DNA of 64,000 nucleotides, taken from NCBI RefSeq assembly GCF_002093115.1, contig NZ_NAAD01000011.1, positions 1-64,000 of the forward strand, written 5' to 3'. The stretch is from Geothermobacter hydrogeniphilus. Its GTDB lineage: Bacteria > Desulfobacterota > Desulfuromonadia > Desulfuromonadales > Geothermobacteraceae. Shown one piece after another: positions 8,351 to 17,117 of the stretch; the stretch's first letter is position 1; every line of letters starts with the position of its first letter. Position numbers and translations under genes: made by a program. Below the pieces are notes generated by a model, which was not told where the DNA came from, searched no databases, and saw only the letters and a list, made by a program, of their open reading frames with translations.

Positions 8351-9082
8351 TCAGTAATAAACCTCCTGCAGACAGAGTCCCTGCGGCGGCGCCGTACGAC
8401 CGGCGCGGGAACGCTCGCAGCCGGCCAACAGCTCCCTGACATCGGTCGTCGGCCGGTTGCCGAGCCCGATTTCCACCAGGGTGCCGAGCATGATGCGAAT
8501 CATGTTTTTCAGAAAGCCGCTGCCCCGGATATCCCAGTGCAGCAACTCACCCTCCCGTACCAGGTCGATACTGTCAATGCGCCGCACCGTGGTGCGAGCG
8601 GCGCACCCGGCGGCACGAAAGGCGGAAAAATCATGTTCACCGACAAAATCAGCGGCCGCGGTCACCATGGCCGGCAGATCAAGCTCACTCCTGATCTGCC
8701 AGCTGGTGCGACCAAGCAGCGGTCGTCGGCAGGGGGATGGGAGCAGGCTGTAGCGATACCATTTACCGCGGGCCGAAAAACGGGCATGAAAATCGGCAGC
8801 GACTTCCGCCGCCTCGCGTACCGCCAGGTCGTCCGGCAGGAGGGCATTGAGCCCTTCGCGCCAGGCCCGCAGCGGTAGCTCCCGGGGTGGATCAAAATGC
8901 GCCACCATGCCGCGCGCGTGAACGCCCGCGTCGGTACGGCCGGAAGAATGAAGACGCACCTCCTCCCCCAGAATCTGCCGCAGGGCCTCCTCCACCGTCC
9001 CCTGCACCGTGCGTCCGCGGGCCTGGACCTGCCAGCCGCAGAAGTCGGTCCCGTCATATTCAAGCAGCAACCGTATCCGCAT
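8351..9082 (-). CDS. truA: tRNA pseudouridine(38-40) synthase
   Basis: Converts uridines 38-40 of the tRNA anticodon arm to pseudouridine. The 243-residue protein has LLLEYDGTDFCGWQ at the N terminus and the catalytic aspartate in SSGRTDAGVHARGMVAHF, plus FLKNMIRIMLGTLVEIG near the C terminus. Its ATG overlaps the ecfT stop by one base (TAATG), which implies translational coupling; GGGGGTGG serves as ribosome site. Confidence 0.97.
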   Translation of the reverse strand: MRIRLLLEYDGTDFCGWQVQARGRTVQGTVEEALRQILGEEVRLHSSGRTDAGVHARGMVAHFDPPRELPLRAWREGLNALLPDDLAVREAAEVAADFHARFSARGKWYRYSLLPSPCRRPLLGRTSWQIRSELDLPAMVTAAADFVGEHDFSAFRAAGCAARTTVRRIDSIDLVREGELLHWDIRGSGFLKNMIRIMLGTLVEIGLGNRPTTDVRELLAGCERSRAGRTAPPQGLCLQEVYY

Positions 9083-9855
9083 TACAACCACCCCCAGAAA
9101 AACAGCAGCAGACAGCCGCAGAGAACCTGCAGCCTGAGCGGCGTCTTCATGGCCGGCAGGATGTCGATTTCGGCCAACACCTCCCCCGCGGCCATACGCC
9201 GCGCCATCTGCTCGGCACGATCGGCCAGGCGCAGCATCAGCGGCTCAATCAACCCGGCGGCGACACGGCCCCGTTCCAGCAGTGACCCTCGTTTCAGGGC
9301 GGACAACTGCGCCCCGGACCGGCGCCAGGCCGCCAGACCCTCGTCACGCAGCAGGGGAACGAAATGCAGGGTCAGGCTGAGCAATGCCGCCAGGCGTGCA
9401 ACCGGCACCCCGACCCGCCGCAACGGCTGCAGCAGGGAGACCAGGGCTGACGCCAGTTCATCCGGAGAAGTCGTCAGGGAAAGCAGGCAGGCAAAAAGCA
9501 TCGCCAGCAACAGCTGGGAAGCATTCTGCAACCCGAGCAGCAGGCCGTCATAGGAAAGCCAGGAAAAGGGCCCGAGAGTCCGTCCCGGGGTCATGAAGAG
9601 ATGCAGCAGCACCGTCGTCACCAGCAGCCAGCGCAGCGGACGCAGCCCGCGCAGCAGGGCCGCGATGCCGAAACCGCTGATCTCCGCCAGAACGATACCG
9701 AGCAGGGCCGGCAACAGCAGGGAGAACCCCGCGGCCCTGAAGGTCACCATGATCAGCAGCGGCAGCAACAGTAACTTCCCGCGCGCGTCGAAACGGTGTA
9801 ACCATGAGTCACCCGGGTGAAACTGACCGAGACCGGGAGCGGTTTGCGGGTTCAT
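9082..9855 (-). CDS. ecfT: Energy-coupling factor (ECF) transporter transmembrane protein EcfT
   Basis: A 257-residue integral membrane protein with about five to six hydrophobic helices (around residues 27-60, 75-92, 105-130, 240-257). The cytoplasmic helix ends in RLADRAEQMARRMAAGEV, resembling the Ala-Arg-x coupling helices by which EcfT/CbiQ contacts the ATPases. ECF systems import vitamins or metals; the substrate subunit sets specificity, and none (nor any ECF ATPase) is encoded nearby. It is coupled to truA by a one-base overlap. Confidence 0.85.
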   Translation of the reverse strand: MNPQTAPGLGQFHPGDSWLHRFDARGKLLLLPLLIMVTFRAAGFSLLLPALLGIVLAEISGFGIAALLRGLRPLRWLLVTTVLLHLFMTPGRTLGPFSWLSYDGLLLGLQNASQLLLAMLFACLLSLTTSPDELASALVSLLQPLRRVGVPVARLAALLSLTLHFVPLLRDEGLAAWRRSGAQLSALKRGSLLERGRVAAGLIEPLMLRLADRAEQMARRMAAGEVLAEIDILPAMKTPLRLQVLCGCLLLFFWGWL

Positions 9856-9968
9856 GCCTGCCCCCTCACCCCGGCAACCGCGGGATAGATGGTTCCATTT
9901 CCCGGTGGCCGCAACCGCTGAGCAACCGTTTCACTTATCACAATCAGACCCATCCACACCACAGTTCC

Positions 9969-10090
9969 AAGACGCTGGATTTTTTATCAAATCAAGGCGC
10001 TGCCTCGATGAGCGCGGAGGCGTAGCGGCAGCTACGTCGCACAAGTGAAGCGGGGCAGCAACGCAGAGTTGATGAAAAAGCCAGCGTCCT
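9969..10090. repeat. Fold-back repeat family A, copy 3
   Basis: A complete copy: left arm GACGCTGGATTTTTTATCA, tip GTAGC-GGCA-GCTAC, right arm TGATGAAAAAGCCAGCGTC. It occupies most of the gap between ecfT and the leuB terminator; I see nothing else in 9856-9968. Confidence 0.85.
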
Positions 10091-10098
10091 CACGCAAC

Positions 10099-10130
10099 AA
10101 ATCGACCCGGCAGCACTGCCGGGTCGATTT
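10099..10130 (-). terminator. Terminator hairpin downstream of leuB
   Basis: A perfect 14-bp stem AAATCGACCCGGCA / TGCCGGGTCGATTT with a four-base loop, 26 bases after the leuB stop. The A/T at the stem base would help termination in either direction. Confidence 0.7.
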
Positions 10131-10155
10131 GAACCCATGATTCAGGTCGTGAAAA

Positions 10156-11359
<1,204 letters not shown>

Positions 11360-11417
11360 CGAATTTTACCGGGAAGGGAGTGAACGAGGTCGACGAGAAA
11401 GCCGCGACCGTGAAGAA

Positions 11418-11440
11418 AGAGAATCCCGGACGGGATCTCT
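11418..11440 (-). terminator. Terminator at the end of the 65-residue hypothetical gene
   Basis: AGAGA-TCCC pairs with GGGA-TCTCT and is followed on the minus strand by TTTCTTC. It touches the stop codon of the small gene and separates it from the leuB promoter. Confidence 0.5.
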
Positions 11441-11637
11441 CAGGCGTATCCCCAGTCATCGACCGGCAGACGGGTTTCTACCAGCCGCCCGGCAAGTTCG
11501 CGCATGCGGCACAGGTCGTTGACCGAGTATTCGGCCGTCTCCAGAATTTCCAGCTGCTTTTCCGGGGGCAGTTGCCGATAGAATTTGAGCAGGGCAAGTT
11601 CGTCACGACTGAGTTGTTGAGAGAACGGAACCGACAT
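11440..11637 (-). CDS. Conserved-looking small hypothetical protein
   Basis: A 65-residue, mostly helical, charged protein: MSVPFSQQLSRDELALLKFY, then LPPEKQLEILETAEYSVNDLCRM. I do not recognise the family; the 'LPPEKQLEILE' helix resembles the tail helices of small DNA-binding regulators, which is only a shape resemblance. GGAGG five bases before the ATG and a terminator at its stop support real expression. It lies between leuD (with two A repeats) and leuB. Confidence 0.65.
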   Translation of the reverse strand: MSVPFSQQLSRDELALLKFYRQLPPEKQLEILETAEYSVNDLCRMRELAGRLVETRLPVDDWGYA

Positions 11638-11758
11638 GATGACCTCCTTTGAAACCGATGCGATCAATGCCTTAATGAATTTTACGTCTTTTCGGAAGGA
11701 TGTCAGAGAATTCCAGGGATTTTAATATTAAAAACCCCTGAGCAGGTTTCCCGCAAGA

Positions 11759-11800
11759 TGCAAGGCGGGGACAAACCCGAAGGTTCGCCCCCGCCTTGCA
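11759..11800. other. Long GC hairpin in the gap between leuD and the small hypothetical gene
   Basis: TGCAAGGCGGGG (11759-11770) pairs perfectly with CCCCGCCTTGCA (11789-11800) around an 18-base loop with a further small stem. There is no T-run on either side, so a terminator role is doubtful. The rest of 11638-12139 holds A copies 4 and 5. Confidence 0.45.
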
Positions 11801-11846
11801 TAAAAACAAAGGATTCTTGTCGTCAACTTACCCGGTACAATGGCCG

Positions 11847-11967
11847 GAGACGCGGAATTTTTCGTCAAATCAAGGCGCGCCCCGATGAGCGCGGAGGCGT
11901 AGCGTTCGCTTGGTCGCAAAAATAAAGAAGGCCGCAACGCTCAAGTTGGCGGAAAAGCACGCGTCCT
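11847..11967. repeat. Fold-back repeat family A, copy 4
   Basis: A diverged copy: AGACGCGGAATTTTTCGTCAAA on the left, GGCGGAAAAGCACGCGTCCTC on the right, and the tip altered to TAGCGTTCGCT. It is in tandem with copy 5. Confidence 0.75.
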
Positions 11968-12016
11968 CCCTCCCGGTTCAACGAAGACGATCTGCGTATC
12001 CTTTCACCACAGCCTC

Positions 12017-12138
12017 AAGACGCGGGATTTTTCATCAAATCAAGGCGCGACCTGATGAGCGCGGAGGCGTAGCGGCAGCTACGTCGCACAAGCGAAGAGG
12101 GTCGCAACGCAGAGTTGGCGGAAAAGGCCGCGTCCTCC
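12017..12138. repeat. Fold-back repeat family A, copy 5
   Basis: A complete copy with the canonical tip GTAGC-GGCA-GCTAC, ending two bases from the leuD stop; its hairpin would be at the 3' end of the leuACD transcript. Confidence 0.85.
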
Positions 12139-12139
12139 C

Positions 12140-12673
12140 TCAATAACGGGCGTCGGCGAACTCGACCCACCCCCCTGCCTCAACCAACGCCTTGTCAAAA
12201 GGCGTGATGTCAAAATTGAACCGCAGTTCCTTGTCACCGGCGCAGGCGACCAGTTCCTGCGCATCGACATCCACCCGGATTTCGACCTGGCCCTGCTGCT
12301 GCAGGTCAAAGATCCGGTCGATGTCGGACTTCGGCAGTTCGATGGCAAGCATGCCGCCGTTGAACATGTTCTGGCGGAAAATGCGCGCGTAACTCTCGGC
12401 GATAATGGTGTGTACTCCGTTGACCTCGAACACCCAGGGGGCGTGTTCACGCGAGGACCCGCAGCCGAAATTTTCGCGCGAGACCACCACCCGCGCCTCG
12501 CGCACGGCGGCCGAAGCCGGATCGAACCCTTCCAGCTTGAGATCTTCAAGCATGTAGGGCTGCAGTGCCTCCTTGGTGACCTCGGTCAGATACTTGGCGG
12601 GAATGATTTCATCGGTATTGATATCGGAGCGGTCAAGCAGCAGCGCCGGACCGCCGAACTGTTTTCTGGACAT
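12140..12673 (-). CDS. leuD: 3-isopropylmalate dehydratase small subunit
   Basis: With LeuC it isomerises 2- to 3-isopropylmalate. The 177-residue swivel-domain protein carries LLLDRSDINTDEIIPAKYL near the N terminus and the substrate-gating loop NFGCGSSREHAPW. The ATG at 12673 is preceded by AGAGGAG; extension to 12736 runs into leuC. The longer N-terminal half compared with archaeal-type LeuD (about 163 residues) leaves room for a related aconitase-type substrate, but the leuA-leuC-leuD order argues for leucine synthesis. Confidence 0.95.
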   Translation of the reverse strand: MSRKQFGGPALLLDRSDINTDEIIPAKYLTEVTKEALQPYMLEDLKLEGFDPASAAVREARVVVSRENFGCGSSREHAPWVFEVNGVHTIIAESYARIFRQNMFNGGMLAIELPKSDIDRIFDLQQQGQVEIRVDVDAQELVACAGDKELRFNFDITPFDKALVEAGGWVEFADARY

Positions 12674-12689
12674 GGTCTCTCCTCTGCGG

Positions 12690-13988
12690 TCAGGCCGCGG
12701 TTTCCTTGAGCAATGCGCGGGCATCGGTGATGACACCGGTTACGGCGGTGGCGGCGGCGGTCGCCGGACTCATCAGGTGGACCATGCCCCCCTTGCCCAT
12801 CCGACCATTGAAGTTCCGGTTGGTGGTCGAGGCGCAGACTTCCCCTTCAGCGAGAACCCCGTTGCTCATGCCGAGACAGGCGCCGCAGGTCGGGTTGGTG
12901 ACGCAGAAGCCGGCATCCATGAAGACATCCATGATCCCTTCGTCCATCGCCTGGCGGAAAATCTGCGGGGTGGCCGGGGAGACGATGCCGCGAACCGAGT
13001 CGGCGATCCGACGCCCCTTGAGAATCCCGGCGGCGACCCGCAGGTCTTCGATCCGGCCGTTGGTGCAGCTGCCGATATAGATCTGGTCAACGCGGGTTCC
13101 CGCCATCTCTTTCACCGGTTTGACGCAATCAGGCTTGTAGTCGAAGGTCACGTGCGGCTGCAGCGTGGAGAGGTCGAAATCGAGAACCTTGTCGTACTCG
13201 GCGTCGGCGTCGGGCAACCAGCGGCTGTAGTCGGCGAGGGCCGCCTCCCGGTCGGTGAACTCCTCGGCGATGAAAGGCCAGAGATAGTCAACCGTGACCG
13301 CGTCGGGCGGGCAGATGCCGCAGGTTCCGCCGGCCTCGATCGCCATGTTGCAGAGGGTCATGCGCGACTCCATGCTCATTGCCTCGATCACCGGGCCGTG
13401 AAACTCGATCACCCGGTCGGTGGCGCCGTTGACACCCAGCTGACCGATGACGAACAGGATCACGTCCTTGGCGTAAACCCCTTCGGGAAGTTCGCCGTTG
13501 AGATTGATGCGGATGGTCTTCGGTTCGCGGAAGGCGCAGACCCCCTTGAGGATGCCGACCTCGAGATCGGTGGTACCGACACCGGCGGCAAAGGCACCGA
13601 AGGCACCGTGGGTGCAGGTGTGGGAGTCCCCCATGATGACGGTAAAACCCGGCCGGATAAACCCCTTCTCGGGAAAAATCGCGTGACAGACACCGTTGCG
13701 GCCGACATCGAAGAAATCCTTCAGTTCATGCCGACGCGCCCAGTCCCGCAGCATCTTCGCCTGGATGGCGGTCTTGCTGTCCTTGGCCGGGGTCACGTGG
13801 TCGATAACGGCCTTGATCTTGTCAGGATCGAAAACCCGATCCTTACCCCGCCATTGCAGGTCGGCAATGGCGACAGGGGTGGTAATCTCGTGGCAGAGAA
13901 CCCGGTCGAGGTCCAGGACCCTGGTCCCCGGAAAGGGCTCATCCCGCAGGTGAGCGGCGAAAATCTTCTCCGCAATCGTCTGTCCCAT
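12690..13988 (-). CDS. leuC: 3-isopropylmalate dehydratase large subunit
   Basis: Aconitase-fold catalytic subunit with a [4Fe-4S] cluster. The 432-residue product has GDSHTCTHGAFGAFAAGVGTTD, and the three cluster cysteines appear in IGSCTNGR and NPTCGACLG. The closing signature STTNRNFNGRMG is present. The ATG at 13988 follows AAGGAG. It lies between leuA and leuD, 16 bases before leuD, and its expression should follow the leuA T-box unless the hairpin at 14040-14067 stops transcription. Confidence 0.97.
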   Translation of the reverse strand: MGQTIAEKIFAAHLRDEPFPGTRVLDLDRVLCHEITTPVAIADLQWRGKDRVFDPDKIKAVIDHVTPAKDSKTAIQAKMLRDWARRHELKDFFDVGRNGVCHAIFPEKGFIRPGFTVIMGDSHTCTHGAFGAFAAGVGTTDLEVGILKGVCAFREPKTIRINLNGELPEGVYAKDVILFVIGQLGVNGATDRVIEFHGPVIEAMSMESRMTLCNMAIEAGGTCGICPPDAVTVDYLWPFIAEEFTDREAALADYSRWLPDADAEYDKVLDFDLSTLQPHVTFDYKPDCVKPVKEMAGTRVDQIYIGSCTNGRIEDLRVAAGILKGRRIADSVRGIVSPATPQIFRQAMDEGIMDVFMDAGFCVTNPTCGACLGMSNGVLAEGEVCASTTNRNFNGRMGKGGMVHLMSPATAAATAVTGVITDARALLKETAA

Positions 13989-14039
13989 TTCAACTCCTTG
14001 ACAGTGTTGGCAATTTTCTGGTTCGAAAGGATCTGGAGA

Positions 14040-14067
14040 CCGGCAGGACGGGGATGCATCCTGCCGG
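14040..14067 (-). other. Hairpin between leuA and leuC
   Basis: CCGGCAGGA pairs with TCCTGCCGG around a ten-base loop in the 105-base leuA-leuC gap. No T-run follows on the minus strand, so it is more likely an RNA-processing or stability element than a full terminator. Confidence 0.35.
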
Positions 14068-14093
14068 CTTCAGCTTATTTTCCCGCCCGGATA

Positions 14094-15632
14094 TCAGAGC
14101 GAGGCGCGCTTGCGCTCGATCACCGAGGCCATCTTGTTGAGAGCGTTGATGTAGGCCTTGGCCGAGGCGACGATGATATCCTCATCAGCCCCCTGGCCGA
14201 TGACCTCGCGTCCCCCCTCACTCAGCCGCACGGTACACTCTCCCTGGGCGTCGGTGCCGCCGGTGATGGCACCGACCGCGTACTGTCGCAGTTCGGCGTT
14301 ACTGCCGGTCAACTGCCTGATCGCCTTGAAGGCGGCGTCCACCGGACCGGCGCCGAGAACGGCCACCTTCTTCCGCTCTCCTTCGACATCCATCTCCATG
14401 GTTGCCGTCGGCGCGGCAAAGGAGCCGGACGAGACATTCATCTGCAGCAGCTTGAAACGTTCGTCAACCCGGATCACCTCATCGGCGACGATGGCGTCGA
14501 GATCTTCATCGAAAATCTCTTTCTTGGCGTCCGCCAGTGCCTTGAAACGGACGAAGGCGCGCTCGATGTCTTCTTTCTGAAGTTCGTAGCCGAGTTCCTC
14601 CAGTCGCGCGATAAAAGCGTGCCGCCCGGAATGCTTGCCGAGAACCAGCTTGTTCCGGTTCAGGCCGATCGATTCGGGCGTCATGATTTCATAGGTAGCG
14701 CTGTCCATCATCACGCCGTGCTGATGGATACCGGCTTCGTGGGCGAAGGCATTGGCACCGACCACGGCCTTGTTCGGCTGCACCGAGATGCCGGTCACCG
14801 TCGACAACAGCCGGCTGGCGTTGTAGATATGCTCGGTGTTGACGTCGGTGGTATAGGGCATGATGTCATGCCGGGTGCGCAGTGCCATCACCACCTCTTC
14901 CAGGGAACAGTTGCCGGCCCGCTCGCCGATGCCGTTGATGGTACATTCGATCTGACCGGCACCGGCGCGCAGGGCGGCCAGCGAATTGGCGACGGCGAGG
15001 CCGAGATCATTGTGGCAGTGGACCGAAATCACCGCGTCATCGATATTTTTGACGTGGTCCTTGAGGTACTTGATGATCTCGTAAAATTCGAAAGGAATGG
15101 CATAGCCGACGGTGTCGGGAATATTGACCGTCGTGGCACCGGCGGCAATGACCGCCTCGACCACTTCCGCCAGGAACGGCAACCGGGTCCGAACCGCGTC
15201 CTCGCAGGAGAACTCGACATTGCCGGTATAGCCGCGGGCGTGCTCGACGGCCTTGACCGCCGCCTCGAGGACCTGTGCAGGCTCCATCTGCAGCTTGCGC
15301 TCCATGTGAATATCGGATGTGGCGATAAAGGTGTGAATGCGGCCCCGCTCACCGGCATACTGCAGCGCCTCCCAGGCACGGTCGATATCCTTGAATCCGG
15401 ACCGGCAGAGACCGGCGATCTGCGGCCCCTTGATCGACTGGGCGATCTTCTTGACCGCCTCGAAATCACCGATCGAAGCAATCGGAAACCCGGCCTCGAT
15501 GACATCGACATTGAGTTTTTCAAGCTGATGGGCGATGCGCAGTTTTTCATCAATGTTCATGCTGGCGCCCGGGGACTGCTCGCCATCACGAAGGGTGGTA
15601 TCGAAAATAGTAATTTTACGTTGTTCGCTCAT
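14094..15632 (-). CDS. leuA: 2-isopropylmalate synthase
   Basis: Condenses acetyl-CoA and 2-oxoisovalerate, the committed step to leucine. The 512-residue protein has the DTTLRDGEQSPGASM catalytic start, VSVHCHNDLGLAVANSLAAL with the metal-binding HxH, and NGIGERAGNCSLEEVVMAL. The C-terminal 120 residues form the LeuA allosteric dimer domain (GPVDAAFKAI, GEGxxxVGQGADEDII-like), so leucine feedback inhibition is expected in addition to T-box control. The ATG at 15632 follows AGAGGAGG. Confidence 0.97.
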   Translation of the reverse strand: MSEQRKITIFDTTLRDGEQSPGASMNIDEKLRIAHQLEKLNVDVIEAGFPIASIGDFEAVKKIAQSIKGPQIAGLCRSGFKDIDRAWEALQYAGERGRIHTFIATSDIHMERKLQMEPAQVLEAAVKAVEHARGYTGNVEFSCEDAVRTRLPFLAEVVEAVIAAGATTVNIPDTVGYAIPFEFYEIIKYLKDHVKNIDDAVISVHCHNDLGLAVANSLAALRAGAGQIECTINGIGERAGNCSLEEVVMALRTRHDIMPYTTDVNTEHIYNASRLLSTVTGISVQPNKAVVGANAFAHEAGIHQHGVMMDSATYEIMTPESIGLNRNKLVLGKHSGRHAFIARLEELGYELQKEDIERAFVRFKALADAKKEIFDEDLDAIVADEVIRVDERFKLLQMNVSSGSFAAPTATMEMDVEGERKKVAVLGAGPVDAAFKAIRQLTGSNAELRQYAVGAITGGTDAQGECTVRLSEGGREVIGQGADEDIIVASAKAYINALNKMASVIERKRASL

Positions 15633-15837
15633 GAATGCCTCCTCTGGCAGGGCATCAACAGCTCGTTGCCGCGGACAGCCCTGCGGGTTGAAACGTATAA
15701 CGCGATAGATTTCGAACGACTTGTCCGACCCAGGTCACCCAGGTCATCTTCCACCAGGACCACCCCCTTTCAAGGCTTGTCTGTCTGTTCTGTTTTCCCG
15801 CAATCAACCGGGAAGATCGCCCCCGCCGTTTCAGGGG

Positions 15838-15950
15838 CGAGGAATTTTTCGCAGAATCAAGGCGCGTCCCGATGAGCGCGGAGGCGTAGCGGCAGCTACG
15901 TCGCACAAGCAAAGAGGGAACGCAACGCCGAGTCGGCGGAAAAGAACCGC
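15838..15950. repeat. Fold-back repeat family A, copy 6, within the leuA leader
   Basis: A copy with intact GTAGC-GGCA-GCTAC tip lies between the T-box terminator (15957-15992) and the leuA start (15632), hence inside the leuA mRNA. The remaining leader 15633-15837 has no recognisable gene or motif. Confidence 0.8.
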
Positions 15951-15956
15951 CCATGT

Positions 15957-15992
15957 AAAAAAGCTCCCGCCCCGATCAGGGGCGAGAGCTTT
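15957..15992 (-). terminator. Regulated terminator of the leuA T-box
   Basis: AAAGCTCTCGCCCC and GGGGCGGGAGCTTT form the stem (one mismatch), followed by seven T on the minus strand. It is mutually exclusive with the T-box antiterminator just upstream. Confidence 0.88.
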
Positions 15993-16213
15993 CGCTTCGC
16001 GGTACCACCCTGTTTCATCCGCCGACTGCCGAAGCAGGCGACGAACCTTGATTGTCCCTTGACGCGGGATGACGGTGGAAGCTGGCGGCAAAGACCGGTT
16101 GACTTCCACGGCTCCAAGGCGAGTTCGACAGCTTACCGTACCGGCTTGCAGCGACCGCCGGCTCTCTGAAACGGCAGAGGTGTCTACTACTCCTCTTCAA
16201 CGCCTTTACAAAA
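15957..16213 (-). ncRNA. T-box leader of leuA, leucine-type
   Basis: Reading the minus strand: AGTAG near the start; stem I with AGAGAGCCGGCGGT and the pairing AAGCCGGT; a specifier candidate CTC (Leu codon, 16123-16121) within GAACTCGCC; then the invariant T-box antiterminator AGGGTGGTACCGCG (16011-15998), which pairs with the uncharged tRNA end. A strong terminator follows (stem GCTCTCGCCCC / GGGGCGGGAGC, then TTTTTTT). Uncharged tRNA-Leu should stabilise the antiterminator and turn on leuA. Confidence 0.92.
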
Positions 16214-16225
16214 AGTGTTCTGTAA

Positions 16226-16254
16226 CTTAAACAGACCGACGCCGAACCTGTCAA
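16226..16254 (-). promoter_or_regulatory. Sigma-70 promoter of the leuA T-box transcript
   Basis: TTGACA (16254-16249), 17-base spacer, TTTAAG (16231-16226), placing the transcript start shortly before the T-box stem I. Confidence 0.7.
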
Positions 16255-16266
16255 GGGAAATTCCAT

Positions 16267-16297
16267 CCTGAATCAGTGAGCCCATCACTGATTCAGG
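16267..16297. repeat. Family B end-only remnant (solo inverted repeat)
   Basis: CCTGAATCAGTGAG and TCACTGATTCAGG separated by three to four bases: exactly the two ends of the B element with the roughly 130-bp interior missing. It sits between the pssA stop and the leuA promoter. Confidence 0.75.
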
Positions 16298-16331
16298 TCC
16301 ATCCCCCCCTGGCCGCGCCGGCAAGACGGGA

Positions 16332-17117
16332 TCAGGTTTCGGCCACCCCGCCATCCCCCGAACCTTTCCCGGCCCGCTTCTTTTTCGGCCGCCCGAAACG
16401 GAACACAGCCCCCAGCGGACCGGAAACGGTGTAGATCAGACAGAGGGAAAAGAGCATCACCTCGGGGCGGGCGACGATGATGATGATCAGGAAAATCGCC
16501 AGCACCAGGAAGCCGAACGGCTGACGTTTGACCAGGTCCGGATCCTTGAAGGAGTAGTAACTGATATTGCTGACCATCAGCGCGGCCAGCGAATAGATGA
16601 GCAACAGCACCGATACCTTGCGGATGGTCCCGGCGCCGCCGAAATAATAGAAGATCAGTACACAGGAGGCCACCATGGCGGCCCCGGCCGGGATCGGCAG
16701 ACCGACGAAGCGCTTGGACTCAACGGTATTGGCCTGGACATTGAAGCGGGCCAGGCGCAAAGCGCCGCAGACCACATACAGAAACGCCGCCAGCCAGCCC
16801 AGTTTGCCGAAGGGGCGCAACGCCCACATGTACATCAGCACTCCCGGAGCAACCCCGAAGGCGACCAGGTCGGCCAGGGAATCATATTCAACACCGAAGC
16901 GACTGGTGGTGTTGGTGATCCGGGCCACCCGACCGTCCAGTCCGTCAAAAACCGTGGCAATCAGGATAAACCAGGCCGCAACGTCGTAATTGCCGTGGAT
17001 GGTGGCGATGATGCTGTAAAACCCGGCGAAGAGACCGCCGGTGGTGAACAGGTTGGGCAGGATATAGACACCCTTGCGGAGATTTTCCCGCCGATCACGA
17101 AAATCTTTACGGCTCAT
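16332..17117 (-). CDS. pssA: CDP-diacylglycerol-serine O-phosphatidyltransferase
   Basis: Makes phosphatidylserine from CDP-diacylglycerol and serine in the inner membrane. The 261-residue protein contains the CDP-alcohol phosphatidyltransferase signature FDGLDGRVARITNTTSRFG, continuing to EYDSLADLV (DGxxAR-G-D-D pattern), among about seven hydrophobic helices, and a basic lysine-rich tail. It overlaps the end of psd by four bases (ATGA), so the two successive steps toward phosphatidylethanolamine are translationally coupled. Confidence 0.96.
   Translation of the reverse strand: MSRKDFRDRRENLRKGVYILPNLFTTGGLFAGFYSIIATIHGNYDVAAWFILIATVFDGLDGRVARITNTTSRFGVEYDSLADLVAFGVAPGVLMYMWALRPFGKLGWLAAFLYVVCGALRLARFNVQANTVESKRFVGLPIPAGAAMVASCVLIFYYFGGAGTIRKVSVLLLIYSLAALMVSNISYYSFKDPDLVKRQPFGFLVLAIFLIIIIVARPEVMLFSLCLIYTVSGPLGAVFRFGRPKKKRAGKGSGDGGVAET

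Noticed and set aside
9804-10048. Small plus-strand frames upstream of ecfT
   Set aside because: They cover repeat A copy 3 and have no ribosome site; the translated 'SALIG-RLDLIKN'-like peptides recur wherever repeat A occurs.
12573-15875. A 1100-codon open frame on the plus strand
   Set aside because: It is antisense to leuD, leuC and leuA, all with full family motifs; GC-rich codon use keeps the opposite frame open. Its composition is low-complexity Gly/Asp/His.
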